From NCBI RefSeq assembly GCF_016865235.1, contig NZ_CP064030.1, forward strand, positions 682,001-746,000: a stretch of DNA of 64,000 nt, read 5' to 3'. Positions 19,102 through 27,771 of the stretch are shown piece by piece. The stretch comes from Dyella caseinilytica. GTDB taxonomy: Bacteria > Pseudomonadota > Gammaproteobacteria > Xanthomonadales > Rhodanobacteraceae. The notes below the pieces were generated by a model. That model saw nothing but the letters and a program-made list of their open reading frames with translations. It did not search any database and had not been told where the DNA came from. Within the stretch, counting starts at the first letter, position 1. Every line of letters begins with the position of its first letter. The position numbers were made by a program, and so were the translations under genes.

Positions 19102-19962
19102 TCAGTAATGAGCCGAGAACGGAATCATCTTACGCAGCACCGACGGCGAATGCGGCCATTTCGGATCTTTCAGGTAAGGATGATTCGGGTAGTTGAGTGC
19201 GAGCACCTGACGCACCTGCTCAGCCTGTTGCTTCTCGTTGAGGCTCAGGTAGCTTCGGCACAGGATGGCCAGCGCATCGCCTGCTTGCGGCGATTCCTGG
19301 TAATGCTCGATCACGTATTGGGCGCGATCGGCCGAGGCCACATAGGCCTTGTTGCGCATGTAGAACTTGGCCACGTTGATCTCGAACTGGGCCAGCACGT
19401 TGCGCAGGTAGATCATGCGCTGACGAGCATCCGCGGCGTAGGCGCTGTCCGGGAAGCGACGGCTGAGTTCAGAGAAATCGTCGAACGCCTTCAGGTTGTA
19501 GCCCTGGTCGCGACGCGTCTGTGCGCCGACCTGTTCGCTGGCAAAGGCGCGCTCGATCACACCGCTGGTGCGATCAAAGTTGATCAGGCCGCGCAGGTAA
19601 TAGGCATAATCCACATGTGGATTGAGCGGATTGGCCTTGATGAAGCGATTGATGGTGGAATACGCATCATCCGGCTTGTTGTTCTTGTACTGCGCATACG
19701 CCAGTTCCAACTGGGACTGTTCGTTGAACGGACCGGACGGGAAGCGGGCGATAAGGCGCTGGTAGGCTTTCTCGGCCGCCGAGTAATCGGAATGGATCAG
19801 ATCGTTGTGCGCCCTGGCGTAAAGCAGCGGCAACGGCAAGGTATCCAGCGGATCGCCGCTGTGCCGGAACCACGAGCAAGCGCTCATCGTCACAGCCAGA
19901 ACGAGCACCATCAATACTTTAAGGGCAGATGTCGGAGCGACCGGCAGCTTGATTACGCGCAT
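19102..19962 (-). CDS. bamD: Outer membrane assembly lipoprotein BamD
   Basis: Essential lipoprotein of the BAM complex that inserts beta-barrel proteins into the outer membrane; 286 residues. A signal peptide ends in the lipobox VTMSAC (Cys near residue 29). Tetratricopeptide-type helices follow, with the family signature AYYLRGLINFDR and RRFPDSAYAADARQRMIYLR. Length and pattern match BamD/YfiO. It is divergent from rluD with a 71-bp gap, as in many gammaproteobacteria. Confidence 0.96.
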   Translation of the reverse strand: MRVIKLPVAPTSALKVLMVLVLAVTMSACSWFRHSGDPLDTLPLPLLYARAHNDLIHSDYSAAEKAYQRLIARFPSGPFNEQSQLELAYAQYKNNKPDDAYSTINRFIKANPLNPHVDYAYYLRGLINFDRTSGVIERAFASEQVGAQTRRDQGYNLKAFDDFSELSRRFPDSAYAADARQRMIYLRNVLAQFEINVAKFYMRNKAYVASADRAQYVIEHYQESPQAGDALAILCRSYLSLNEKQQAEQVRQVLALNYPNHPYLKDPKWPHSPSVLRKMIPFSAHY

Positions 19963-20033
19963 GAGTAAGGGGTTCAGATGTTTGAGCGAAAAGGGATCAT
20001 AGCCGAAACCGGCCGCCAGCCGGGGGAACCGGC

Positions 20034-21008
20034 ATGACCATCATTCGTCACGAGGCAGTGGTGCCTCTGTCGGCTGCGGGTCGGAGGTTCGACCAAGCTT
20101 TGGCCGAGATGTTCCCGGACTATTCCCGTTCCCGCCTGACCGCGTGGGTCAAGGCTGGCGCGGTGACCCTGGACGGGGCGCCAGCCGCGCCCCGATACCT
20201 GCTGCGGGGCGGTGAGCGGGTGCTTCTGGAAGCCGAACTGGAGACCGAGGTAGCCAGTGCCCCCGAGGACATCGCCCTGGACATCGTCCACGAGGACGAC
20301 CACCTGCTGGTCCTGAACAAGCCCGCCGGGCTGGTGGTTCACCCGGGTGCTGGCAACCCGGCTGGCACGGTGCTCAACGCCTTGCTCCATCACGACCCGA
20401 AACTGGCCGAGCTGCCGCGTGGCGGCATCGTGCACCGCCTGGACAAGGACACCTCCGGCCTGATGGTCGTCGCCAAGACCCTGCCGACCCACACGGCACT
20501 GGTCGGGATGCTGTCCGAGCATACGGTCGAGCGGCAGTACGAAGCCGTGGTGCTGGGCCCCCTGATTGCCGGCGGCACCGTGGACGCCGCGATTGGCCGC
20601 CATATGAGCGATCGTCTGCGCCAAGCCGTGCGCGACGAGGAAGACGGCAAACACGCCGTCACCCACTACCGCCTGCGCGAACGCTTCCGTGCCCACACCC
20701 TGATCCAGTGCAATCTGGAAACCGGGCGCACGCATCAGATCCGCGTGCATTTGGCACATATTGGGCATCCGCTGATCGGCGATCCGCTGTACGGCGGTGG
20801 CCTGAAGCTGCCCAAGCGCGCCACCCCTGAATTGACGGCGGCGTTGCGTGGATTTCGGCGCCAGGCCCTGCACGCCGAGCGTTTGTCCTTCGAACACCCG
20901 GCCACCGGCGAGGTGCTGGCCTTTGAGGCAGCGCGTCCGGCAGACATGGATGACTTGGTCGCGACCTTGCGCGCCGATCTCGCTGCCAACGGTCCTGACG
21001 AGTATTGA
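20034..21008 (+). CDS. rluD: 23S rRNA pseudouridine synthase RluD
   Basis: Converts three uridines of helix 69 in 23S rRNA to pseudouridine; 324 residues. An N-terminal S4 RNA-binding domain ([22 protein letters not shown]) precedes the RluA-type catalytic core. The catalytic aspartate is D137 in [19 protein letters not shown], with [20 protein letters not shown] further on. pgeF follows after 3 nt, and bamD is divergent, the common rluD-pgeF order. Confidence 0.95.
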   Translation: MTIIRHEAVVPLSAAGRRFDQALAEMFPDYSRSRLTAWVKAGAVTLDGAPAAPRYLLRGGERVLLEAELETEVASAPEDIALDIVHEDDHLLVLNKPAGLVVHPGAGNPAGTVLNALLHHDPKLAELPRGGIVHRLDKDTSGLMVVAKTLPTHTALVGMLSEHTVERQYEAVVLGPLIAGGTVDAAIGRHMSDRLRQAVRDEEDGKHAVTHYRLRERFRAHTLIQCNLETGRTHQIRVHLAHIGHPLIGDPLYGGGLKLPKRATPELTAALRGFRRQALHAERLSFEHPATGEVLAFEAARPADMDDLVATLRADLAANGPDEY

Positions 21009-21011
21009 TCG

Positions 21012-21767
21012 ATGCCGGCGATGAGCGACGCCTGGATTTTTCCTGACTGGCCCGCACCGGCCAGTGTGCATGCGGCTGTCACTACGCGTGATGGCCCAGG
21101 CGTCTCGCAACCGCCGTTCGGGCGCTTCAATCTCGGCCTGCGCAGTGGCGAAGATGCCCAGATTGTGTGCAGCAATCGCGGAGCATTGCGGCAATCGTTG
21201 GGTTTGCCCGCCGAGCCGCGCTGGTTGCGGCAAGTGCACGGCACCACCGTCGCCGACCTGGGCCCGTTGCCGAGCCCCGAAGAACCCGAGGCCGACGCTG
21301 CCGTATCGCATTTGTCGGGCACCGTGCTGGCAATCCTCACCGCTGACTGCGTGCCCGTGCTCTTCTGCACCCAGGATGGCGGCACCATCGGCGCTGCCCA
21401 TGCCGGCTGGAAAGGTTTGGCGGCCGGCATCCTGGAAGAGACCATCGAACAAATGCAGCAATCAGCGGCAAGCGTGATGGCCTGGATCGGGCCATGCATC
21501 GCCAAGCCGTCCTACGAGGTGGGCGAGGAAGTGCGCAAGGCATTCCTGGCCCACGATGCCGCTTTCGAGAGCGCCTTTGAAGCCACGCGTCCGGGCCATT
21601 GGCTGTGTGATTTGGCCATGCTGGCGCGGCTGCGTTTGCAGGCCGCTGGCGTCAGGCGCATTTACGGTGGCCAATTCGATACGCGCGCCGATACGCGTTT
21701 CTATTCCTATCGCCGGGAAGGTGCCCGCAGCGGCCGTTTCGCCAGCCTGATCTGGCTGGGTGAATAG
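21012..21767 (+). CDS. pgeF: Peptidoglycan editing factor / purine nucleoside phosphorylase (YfiH family)
   Basis: A 251-residue protein of the DUF152/YfiH family. Three conserved metal ligands are visible: His in QVHGTTVAD, Cys in LTADCVPVLF and His in AAHAGWKG. Family members have purine nucleoside phosphorylase activity, and the E. coli homologue affects cell-wall precursor quality (PgeF). It directly follows rluD and precedes clpB, the usual arrangement. A second ATG three codons in (MSDAWIFPDW) is an alternative start. Confidence 0.93.
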   Translation: MPAMSDAWIFPDWPAPASVHAAVTTRDGPGVSQPPFGRFNLGLRSGEDAQIVCSNRGALRQSLGLPAEPRWLRQVHGTTVADLGPLPSPEEPEADAAVSHLSGTVLAILTADCVPVLFCTQDGGTIGAAHAGWKGLAAGILEETIEQMQQSAASVMAWIGPCIAKPSYEVGEEVRKAFLAHDAAFESAFEATRPGHWLCDLAMLARLRLQAAGVRRIYGGQFDTRADTRFYSYRREGARSGRFASLIWLGE

Positions 21768-21926
21768 GCGGGAATGGGAAATCGGAATGGGGCAAGCGCG
21801 GTGCGCGATCCCACCTGATGCGGCAACGCAAACGGGAAAAACAAACGGCCTTTTTGCTTTCCCGATTCCCTCTGCCAGTGGCTAGCTGCTAGCTGAAGCC
21901 GCCGCCTGGTGCCATCCTTGGCCGTG

Positions 21927-21954
21927 CTTGAATCGCCTCGCCCTGTCCGCATCT
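21927..21954 (+). promoter_or_regulatory. Sigma-32 (RpoH) heat-shock promoter of clpB
   Basis: CTTGAA (21927-21932) is a perfect start of the RpoH -35 element (CTTGAAA). Fourteen nucleotides later CCGCATCT (21947-21954) matches the -10 element CCCCATnT at all but one position. It ends about 48 nt before the clpB start, a plausible leader length, and clpB is a classical RpoH target. Confidence 0.8.
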
Positions 21955-22002
21955 CTCCGAGCAGTGGCGGCGTGTCCGCCAAACCTTTTTGGGGATACAT
22001 CA

Positions 22003-24585
22003 ATGCGAATGGATAAACTCACCTCGCGTTTCCAGCAAGCACTGGCCGATGCGCAGTCATTGGCAGTGGGGCGCGACAACAACATGCTCGAGCCGGTGCA
22101 CGTGATGGCGGCGCTGCTCGATCAACAAGGCGGTTCGACTGGACCGCTGCTCACTCAGGCCCACGTCAATGTGCCGGCGTTTCGCCAGCGCGTGGCCGAA
22201 CTGCTCGATCGGCTGCCGAAGGTCAGCGGGCAGGAAGGCAACATTCACGCCGGCAATGAGCTGACACGTCTGCTCAATCTCACCGACAAGCTGGCGCAGC
22301 AGCGTGGCGACCAATTCATCGCCAGCGAGCTGTTCGTGCTTGCCGCGCTGGACGACAAGGGCGAACTCGGCTCAGCGTTGAAAGCGGCCGGCGCCACGAA
22401 GGCAAACCTGGAAGCGGCGATCGAAAAACTGCGCGGCGGTGAAAAAGTGCAGAGCGAAAACGCCGAAGAGCAGCGTCAGGCGCTGGAAAAATACTGTGTC
22501 GATCTCACCGCGCGTGCCGAGAGCGGCAAGCTCGATCCGGTGATCGGCCGCGACGAAGAAATCCGCCGCACCATCCAGGTGCTGCAGCGTCGCACCAAGA
22601 ACAATCCGGTACTGATCGGCGAGCCAGGCGTGGGCAAGACCGCCATCGTCGAAGGTCTCGCACAGCGCATTGTGAAGGGCGAAGTGCCGGAAGGTCTGCG
22701 CGATCGCCGCGTGCTGGCGCTCGACATGGGTGCGCTGATCGCCGGCGCAAAATTCCGCGGTGAATTCGAAGAGCGCCTGAAAGCCGTGCTCAACGATCTG
22801 GCCAAAAACGAAGGCCAGATCATCCTGTTCATCGACGAACTGCACACCATGGTCGGTGCCGGCAAGGCCGATGGCGCGATGGACGCAGGCAACATGCTCA
22901 AGCCCGCGCTGGCACGCGGCGAGCTGCACTGTATCGGGGCTACCACGCTCGATGAGTATCGCAAATACATTGAGAAAGACGCGGCGCTGGAACGTCGCTT
23001 CCAGAAAGTGTTCGTGGGCGAGCCGAGCGTGGAAGACACCATCGCCATCCTGCGCGGCTTGAAGGAGCGCTACGCGGTGCACCATGGCGTGGAGATCACC
23101 GATCCGGCCATCGTTGCCGCGGCGACGCTTTCCAATCGCTACATCACCGACCGTCAGTTGCCCGACAAGGCCATCGATTTGATGGACGAAGCCGCGTCGC
23201 GCATCCGCATGGAAATCGACTCCAAGCCGGAAGAAATCGACCGCCTGGAACGTCGCCTGATCCAGCTGAAAATCCAGCGCGAGATGCTGAAGAAGGAAAC
23301 CGACGAAGCGTCCAAGAAGCGCCTGGCCGATCTCGAGTCGGATATCAGCAAACTGGAGCGCGAATTCTCCGATCTCAACGAAGTGTGGAAGTCCGAAAAG
23401 GCTGCGTTGCAAGGTGCGACCAAGGTCAAGGAGCAGATCGAGCAGGCGCGTCTCGAATTGGAGGCTGCGCAGCGGCGCCAGGATTACGCCAAGATGAGCG
23501 AGATCCAGTACGGCAAGCTGCCGGAACTGGAAAAGCAGCTCGCCGCTGCGCAGGCCGCCGAGAAGCAGGAATTCAAGCTGGTGCAAGATCGCGTCACCGA
23601 GGAAGAAATCGCCGAGGTGGTCTCGCGTTGGACCGGCATTCCCGTCAGCAAGATGCTCGAAGGCGAGCGTGACAAGCTGCTGCACATGGAGGAGTCTCTG
23701 CACAAGCGTGTCGTTGGTCAGGACGAAGCGGTGCGCGCGGTGTCCGATGCGATTCGCCGTGCACGCGCAGGTCTGTCTGATCCGAATCGCCCCTATGGCT
23801 CGTTCCTGTTCCTCGGCCCCACCGGTGTGGGCAAGACCGAATTGTGCAAAGCGCTGGCCGAATTCCTGTTCGATACGCAGGACGCGATGGTGCGTATCGA
23901 CATGAGCGAGTTCATGGAGAAACACTCCGTGAGCCGCCTGATCGGCGCGCCTCCGGGTTATGTCGGCTACGAAGAAGGTGGTTACCTCACTGAAGCGGTG
24001 CGTCGTCGTCCTTACAGCGTGATTCTCTTGGACGAAGTCGAAAAGGCACATCCGGATGTGTTCAACATCCTGCTGCAGGTGCTGGACGACGGTCGATTGA
24101 CCGATGGCCAGGGTCGCACAGTGGACTTCCGCAACACCGTGATCGTGATGACCTCCAACCTCGGTTCACAGCTGATCCAGGAGCAGGCTGGCGATTCGGA
24201 AGCCGATTATCTGCAAATGAAGGCATCGGTGCTTGGCGTGGTGCAAGCACACTTCCGTCCGGAATTTATCAATCGCCTGGATGAGTTGGTGGTATTCCGT
24301 CCGCTGGAAAAGAAGCAGATTCGCAAGATTGCGTTGATCCAATTGGTGTATCTGGAAAAACGCCTCGCCGAGCGTCAGCTCAAGCTGGAGATCGACGACA
24401 AGGCGCTGGATCTGTTGGGCAATGTCGGCTTCGACCCGGTGTACGGCGCGCGTCCGCTCAAGCGTGCGATTCAGCAACAGCTGGAAAATCCGTTGGCCAG
24501 GGAAATTCTCGAAGGCCGTTTCACCAGCGGTGACACGATTGTGGTTGGTGCCGAAAGCGGACATCTTTCGTTCCATAAGGCCTAA
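22003..24585 (+). CDS. clpB: ATP-dependent disaggregase ClpB
   Basis: Hexameric AAA+ chaperone that rescues aggregated proteins with DnaK; 860 residues, normal for the family. The N-domain (~1-145) is followed by the first nucleotide-binding domain with Walker A GEPGVGKT (206-213). A coiled-coil middle domain (~400-530, rich in Glu/Lys/Leu, e.g. [20 protein letters not shown]) distinguishes ClpB from ClpA. The second domain has [14 protein letters not shown] and the C-terminal D2 small domain. [14 protein letters not shown] at 22003 is the standard start, although the frame is open to 21928. A sigma-32 promoter lies upstream and a terminator downstream. Confidence 0.98.
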   Translation: MRMDKLTSRFQQALADAQSLAVGRDNNMLEPVHVMAALLDQQGGSTGPLLTQAHVNVPAFRQRVAELLDRLPKVSGQEGNIHAGNELTRLLNLTDKLAQQRGDQFIASELFVLAALDDKGELGSALKAAGATKANLEAAIEKLRGGEKVQSENAEEQRQALEKYCVDLTARAESGKLDPVIGRDEEIRRTIQVLQRRTKNNPVLIGEPGVGKTAIVEGLAQRIVKGEVPEGLRDRRVLALDMGALIAGAKFRGEFEERLKAVLNDLAKNEGQIILFIDELHTMVGAGKADGAMDAGNMLKPALARGELHCIGATTLDEYRKYIEKDAALERRFQKVFVGEPSVEDTIAILRGLKERYAVHHGVEITDPAIVAAATLSNRYITDRQLPDKAIDLMDEAASRIRMEIDSKPEEIDRLERRLIQLKIQREMLKKETDEASKKRLADLESDISKLEREFSDLNEVWKSEKAALQGATKVKEQIEQARLELEAAQRRQDYAKMSEIQYGKLPELEKQLAAAQAAEKQEFKLVQDRVTEEEIAEVVSRWTGIPVSKMLEGERDKLLHMEESLHKRVVGQDEAVRAVSDAIRRARAGLSDPNRPYGSFLFLGPTGVGKTELCKALAEFLFDTQDAMVRIDMSEFMEKHSVSRLIGAPPGYVGYEEGGYLTEAVRRRPYSVILLDEVEKAHPDVFNILLQVLDDGRLTDGQGRTVDFRNTVIVMTSNLGSQLIQEQAGDSEADYLQMKASVLGVVQAHFRPEFINRLDELVVFRPLEKKQIRKIALIQLVYLEKRLAERQLKLEIDDKALDLLGNVGFDPVYGARPLKRAIQQQLENPLAREILEGRFTSGDTIVVGAESGHLSFHKA

Positions 24586-24588
24586 AGC

Positions 24589-24620
24589 AAAGGGCGCGGT
24601 TTACACCGCGCCCTTTTTTG
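24589..24620 (+). terminator. Rho-independent terminator of clpB
   Basis: AAAGGGCGCGGT-TTAC-ACCGCGCCCTTTTTT: a GC-rich stem directly followed by a T-tract, just after the clpB stop. Confidence 0.92.
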
Positions 24621-24643
24621 TTACCGGTTTTCAAGCGCGCGCT

Positions 24644-26794
24644 TCAAAGCGCCGGCTGCGTGTGAGGTGGTTCGGTCGTGCTCGGCGAGCCGTTTTCCAT
24701 ATGGCCGCACAGGCGGCGGCCCCAGTTGCTCAGGCCGGAGACCGTGGCCTGCAGGTCATACCAGTTGTTGCTGCTGCTGAGGTTCCATGTATCGCTGACA
24801 TTACCGCCGGCAGGCACGGTGTAGGTGCGTACATCCGATGAGTTGTAGCCGTTGGTGACCGTCATCGTGCAACTGCTGGTGCCTGCATTGCTCATGGTCA
24901 GCTCCACGGTGCCTGCGCTGGCGTTATAACTGATGGCCGTTTCGGGCATCACTGACGCCGATACCCCGCTGCCCATCCATTTGCGCATGAAGCCGTTCGG
25001 GCCATGGACTTCGAGCGCGTAGACGCTGTCCGTGAAAACGTCGCATGTCCAATCGTCAGAATAGCTGTCGGCTGCTCCGATGGTGTAGATCCACGGACCC
25101 TGTTCCGAAGCGTTGGTGCGATTCAAGCTGTAGGCATGGAACACGGCAGCCACGGCGGCCTGACTGCCGGAGGGGCCTACCGGGCTGCTGTTGTTGATGA
25201 AGTCGATGTAGTACTTGCCGGTCGAGACATTGAGGCTGCCCTGGGCATCGATAATGTAAGGCAGAGCCGCTGCTGGGCAGACACCCGCTGCACCTGTCGG
25301 CATGGTTTGCTTGGTCGGCACCGTCGGGGCGGGATTGTCATCACATTCCGTGGTCGATGTTGCCACGTAGGTCGAGGTCGAAGGCAGGCTTGGCCAGATG
25401 GTATTGGTGTTGCTGAAATTGAACGCGGAGAAAAGATTGCCGCAAACCGCGCGACGCCACGCGCTGATGTTAGGTTCGGTCACGCCCGTCACAAGCTCAA
25501 GGAATTGCAGCACCGAGGTGTGGTCGAACACCTGTGAGCACACCTGGGGACCCGTAGTCGGTGAGGGCGACACGGTCCACGGCGAAATAATGATCATCGG
25601 CACGCGGTAACCGAGGCCGATCGGGGAAGCGCTGATAGTGTCGCCGCTTTCGTTGACGGTGGAGATTTCTCCCGTCGTGCTGACGGTGGAATAGCCGGAC
25701 ACCACGACGTTGTCCGCGGTGCTGGTGGCAGGGACGGGCGGTGGCATGTGATCGAAGAAGCCGCCGTTTTCGTCGTAATTGAGAATAAAGACGGTGCTGG
25801 CGTACACGGTGGGATTGGAGGCCAGTGCCGCGAGCAGTTGCGCGGTGAGGTTTTCACCATCCGGCGGCTGATAGTCCGGATGCTCGGACAAGGTGCTCGG
25901 CGCGACGATCCACGACACAGTCGGCAACGTGTTGTTGGTGACGTCGTTCTGGAACGCGGTAACGATGCTCGAAACCGTCGCCATGCCGTTGGTATACAGC
26001 GGCGAGGTGGTTGACGCGTTCATGAAGTTGGCGAACCACTCCAACGGGTTGTCGTCGAAGTTGTCGCTCTCCTGATACACCTTCCAGCTGACGCCCGCAT
26101 CTTGCAGACGTTCGGCGTAAGTGGTCCATGTCAGACCTGCGCTCGGCTGCGTATCATCGAGCTGCACCGGTGTGTAATTCACCGAAAGGCCATTGCTGCC
26201 GGTAAACAGCATGAGGCGATTGGGGTTGGTATCGGTGAGCGTGGAGCAATAGTAGTTGTCGCAGATGGTGAAGTTTTCGGCCAATGCGTAGTAGAACGGA
26301 AGGTCGCTGCTGTTGTAGAAACCCATCCCCATACCCGCCGTGCGCGACGTGTTCCAGGCGTTGAATTTCATTTGGTTGTTGATCGCCAGGTCGTCGGTAT
26401 AGCCAAATGCCGACGCATTGACGCAGGTGGAGCTGGTCGTTGCCATGGGCATATGGAACGGCAGCATGTATTCGGTAGTCGGGCTGGACGTGCTGGTGGG
26501 CTGATACCACACGTTATTACCGGTCGTTGTACTGCTGGGCAGCGGATGCGGCACTGGGTCGTTGAAACCGCGCACGCCAGCCAAGCTGCCGAAGTAATGG
26601 TCGAATGAGCGATTCTCTTGCATGAAAATCACGACGTGCCGCACGTCGCTGATAGTGCCGCCCGATGTGACCGTCGATGCCGCCATGGCCTGACGGATGG
26701 TCGGTGGCAGCATCGACAGTGCCGTCAGTCCACCCGCCGCGCCTGCCGTCATCTTCAGGAATCGGCGACGCTTGATATCGTCAATCTCGCTCAT
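24644..26794 (-). CDS. Secreted phosphocholine-specific phospholipase C
   Basis: A 716-residue exported enzyme of the bacterial phospholipase C/acid phosphatase family. The N-terminus carries a Tat signal (KRRRFLKMTAGAAGG), so it is exported folded. The phosphoesterase domain begins with VRHVVIFMQENRSFDHYFG, the metal/nucleophile motif of this family, and contains LNYDENGGFFDHMPPP. The C-terminal ~200 residues form the two small beta-rich repeats found in non-haemolytic PlcN-type enzymes. It should hydrolyse phosphatidylcholine to diacylglycerol and phosphocholine. The ATG at 26794 follows GGGGAG at good spacing. It lies convergent with clpB and is monocistronic. Confidence 0.9.
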   Translation of the reverse strand: MSEIDDIKRRRFLKMTAGAAGGLTALSMLPPTIRQAMAASTVTSGGTISDVRHVVIFMQENRSFDHYFGSLAGVRGFNDPVPHPLPSSTTTGNNVWYQPTSTSSPTTEYMLPFHMPMATTSSTCVNASAFGYTDDLAINNQMKFNAWNTSRTAGMGMGFYNSSDLPFYYALAENFTICDNYYCSTLTDTNPNRLMLFTGSNGLSVNYTPVQLDDTQPSAGLTWTTYAERLQDAGVSWKVYQESDNFDDNPLEWFANFMNASTTSPLYTNGMATVSSIVTAFQNDVTNNTLPTVSWIVAPSTLSEHPDYQPPDGENLTAQLLAALASNPTVYASTVFILNYDENGGFFDHMPPPVPATSTADNVVVSGYSTVSTTGEISTVNESGDTISASPIGLGYRVPMIIISPWTVSPSPTTGPQVCSQVFDHTSVLQFLELVTGVTEPNISAWRRAVCGNLFSAFNFSNTNTIWPSLPSTSTYVATSTTECDDNPAPTVPTKQTMPTGAAGVCPAAALPYIIDAQGSLNVSTGKYYIDFINNSSPVGPSGSQAAVAAVFHAYSLNRTNASEQGPWIYTIGAADSYSDDWTCDVFTDSVYALEVHGPNGFMRKWMGSGVSASVMPETAISYNASAGTVELTMSNAGTSSCTMTVTNGYNSSDVRTYTVPAGGNVSDTWNLSSSNNWYDLQATVSGLSNWGRRLCGHMENGSPSTTEPPHTQPAL

Positions 26795-27013
26795 ACACGC
26801 TCCCCACACAATTGCCGGCCCACGCCAGCCCTGCATAGCTCAGCGCAAGGCTGTTGCAGTGCATTGCCAATAGAGGGTCAGGAGCTAGACACGAAGTGGA
26901 TGGGTGTCTGGTCTTGTTGGTTGTTGTCGACAAGTGGGGGACGGGTTCACGTTGTCGTCACGACATCAGGTGGGATCCGTTCGTGACTTCTTGATGGCGA
27001 AAGGGGACGTGGC

Positions 27014-27039
27014 AAAAAAATCCCGGCCTGAGCCGGGAT
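27014..27039 (-). terminator. Rho-independent terminator of the peptidase gene
   Basis: On the minus strand ATCCCGGC-TCAG-GCCGGGAT is followed by seven Ts. It lies about 58 nt beyond the stop of the papain-like peptidase gene. Confidence 0.88.
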
Positions 27040-27054
27040 GTGCAAGGCATCGCA
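27014..27054. repeat. Direct repeat A flanking the peptidase gene
   Basis: The terminator plus the adjoining GGCATCGCA matches 27703-27751 in the same orientation, with one base difference in the hairpin loop and a 7-nt insertion in the second copy. Confidence 0.7.
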
Positions 27055-27096
27055 ACATCTGCATGGAGGCGATGCAAAGATGTGCTGTGTTGGATT

Positions 27097-27642
27097 TCAG
27101 CGGAAACTGATCGCCGTACGGCCAGCCCAGTTGACGAAGTCGTCGTAGGCAACCCGCTGCCGTTGACCGCCGACGCCGGCAGGCCAGGGATCGCGCACCA
27201 GCAAGGTGAAGTTGTTGGTGTCGTCATAGCCATACACCACGTAATAGTGGATGGCAGAACCGATGATGACGATATTCCCGCTGTCGATATCAGCGCGAAA
27301 ATTGCCAGGCGTGTAGTTGTTTTGCAGGCGGCCGTTGATGGCTGCGTGATTGACGGCACCGTAGCTATTGCGAATCAGCTGAACCTGCTCGCTATTGAGA
27401 TTGGCTCCGCCGTTTTCCTGTTCGCCGCTGAGCAGGTCGTCGAAAACGGCATCGTTCCATTGGGCGAACGTCGGCGGCGCCTGGGCGGCAACCAATTGCA
27501 TCAGGCTGGCGCGTGCAATGGCGTACTGGCTGGGGGCGCCCAGTCCGTAATAGTTGCGTGCCATCAGTTCTGCGGCGGCGAAGCACCAAGCCGGCGTTTC
27601 CTGAGCAATCAGGGCGGGAGGATTGGTAACAGTCTTGGGCAT
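27097..27642 (-). CDS. Papain-like (C39/C70-type) cysteine peptidase
   Basis: A 181-residue protein. QETPAWCFAAAELMARNYYG (Cys20) is the papain-fold catalytic helix. AIHYYVVYGYDDTNNFTLLV supplies the catalytic His132, and VRDPWP the third residue, Asp151. This spacing matches Peptidase_C39_2 and AvrRpt2-like (C70) proteins. No signal peptide or transmembrane segment is visible, so export would need another route. The ATG at 27642 follows ACGGAGA at good distance; the longer frame upstream is repeat-derived. The gene stands alone between two near-identical terminator segments. Its substrate is unknown; a cytosolic protease, a secreted effector and a peptide-maturation enzyme all remain possible. 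Confidence 0.75.
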   Translation of the reverse strand: MPKTVTNPPALIAQETPAWCFAAAELMARNYYGLGAPSQYAIARASLMQLVAAQAPPTFAQWNDAVFDDLLSGEQENGGANLNSEQVQLIRNSYGAVNHAAINGRLQNNYTPGNFRADIDSGNIVIIGSAIHYYVVYGYDDTNNFTLLVRDPWPAGVGGQRQRVAYDDFVNWAGRTAISFR

Positions 27643-27702
27643 GGGCGTGTCTCCGTTAAGGGTGTACACGCAAGGACGCCTCGCTGCGGCAGATGTGAAC
27701 GC

Positions 27703-27751
27703 CAAAAAAAATCCCGGCCGGAGCCGGGATGTTTCGATGCATGGCATCGCA
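27703..27751. repeat. Direct repeat B flanking the peptidase gene
   Basis: Second copy of the terminator-containing segment found at 27014-27054, in the same orientation and separated from it by the peptidase gene. Confidence 0.7.
27704..27730 (-). terminator. Rho-independent terminator of the second TonB receptor gene
   Basis: On the minus strand ATCCCGGC-TCCG-GCCGGGAT is followed by eight Ts. It lies about 42 nt past the receptor stop codon. Confidence 0.9.
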
Positions 27752-27771
27752 GAGGTTGGCAGTGGGTCGAA

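Larger units (their letters stand above)
26795..27096. other. Intergenic region upstream of phospholipase gene
   Basis: A 302-bp gap. It should hold the phospholipase promoter near its left end and contains one terminator with its duplicated flank (27014-27054) at the right. No gene-like reading frame was accepted; short frames here have composition unlike their neighbours. Confidence 0.5.

Noticed and set aside
22372..24051. 559-codon open frame antisense to clpB
   Set aside because: It mirrors the codon bias of clpB; no domain, no ribosome site, and clpB is unambiguous.
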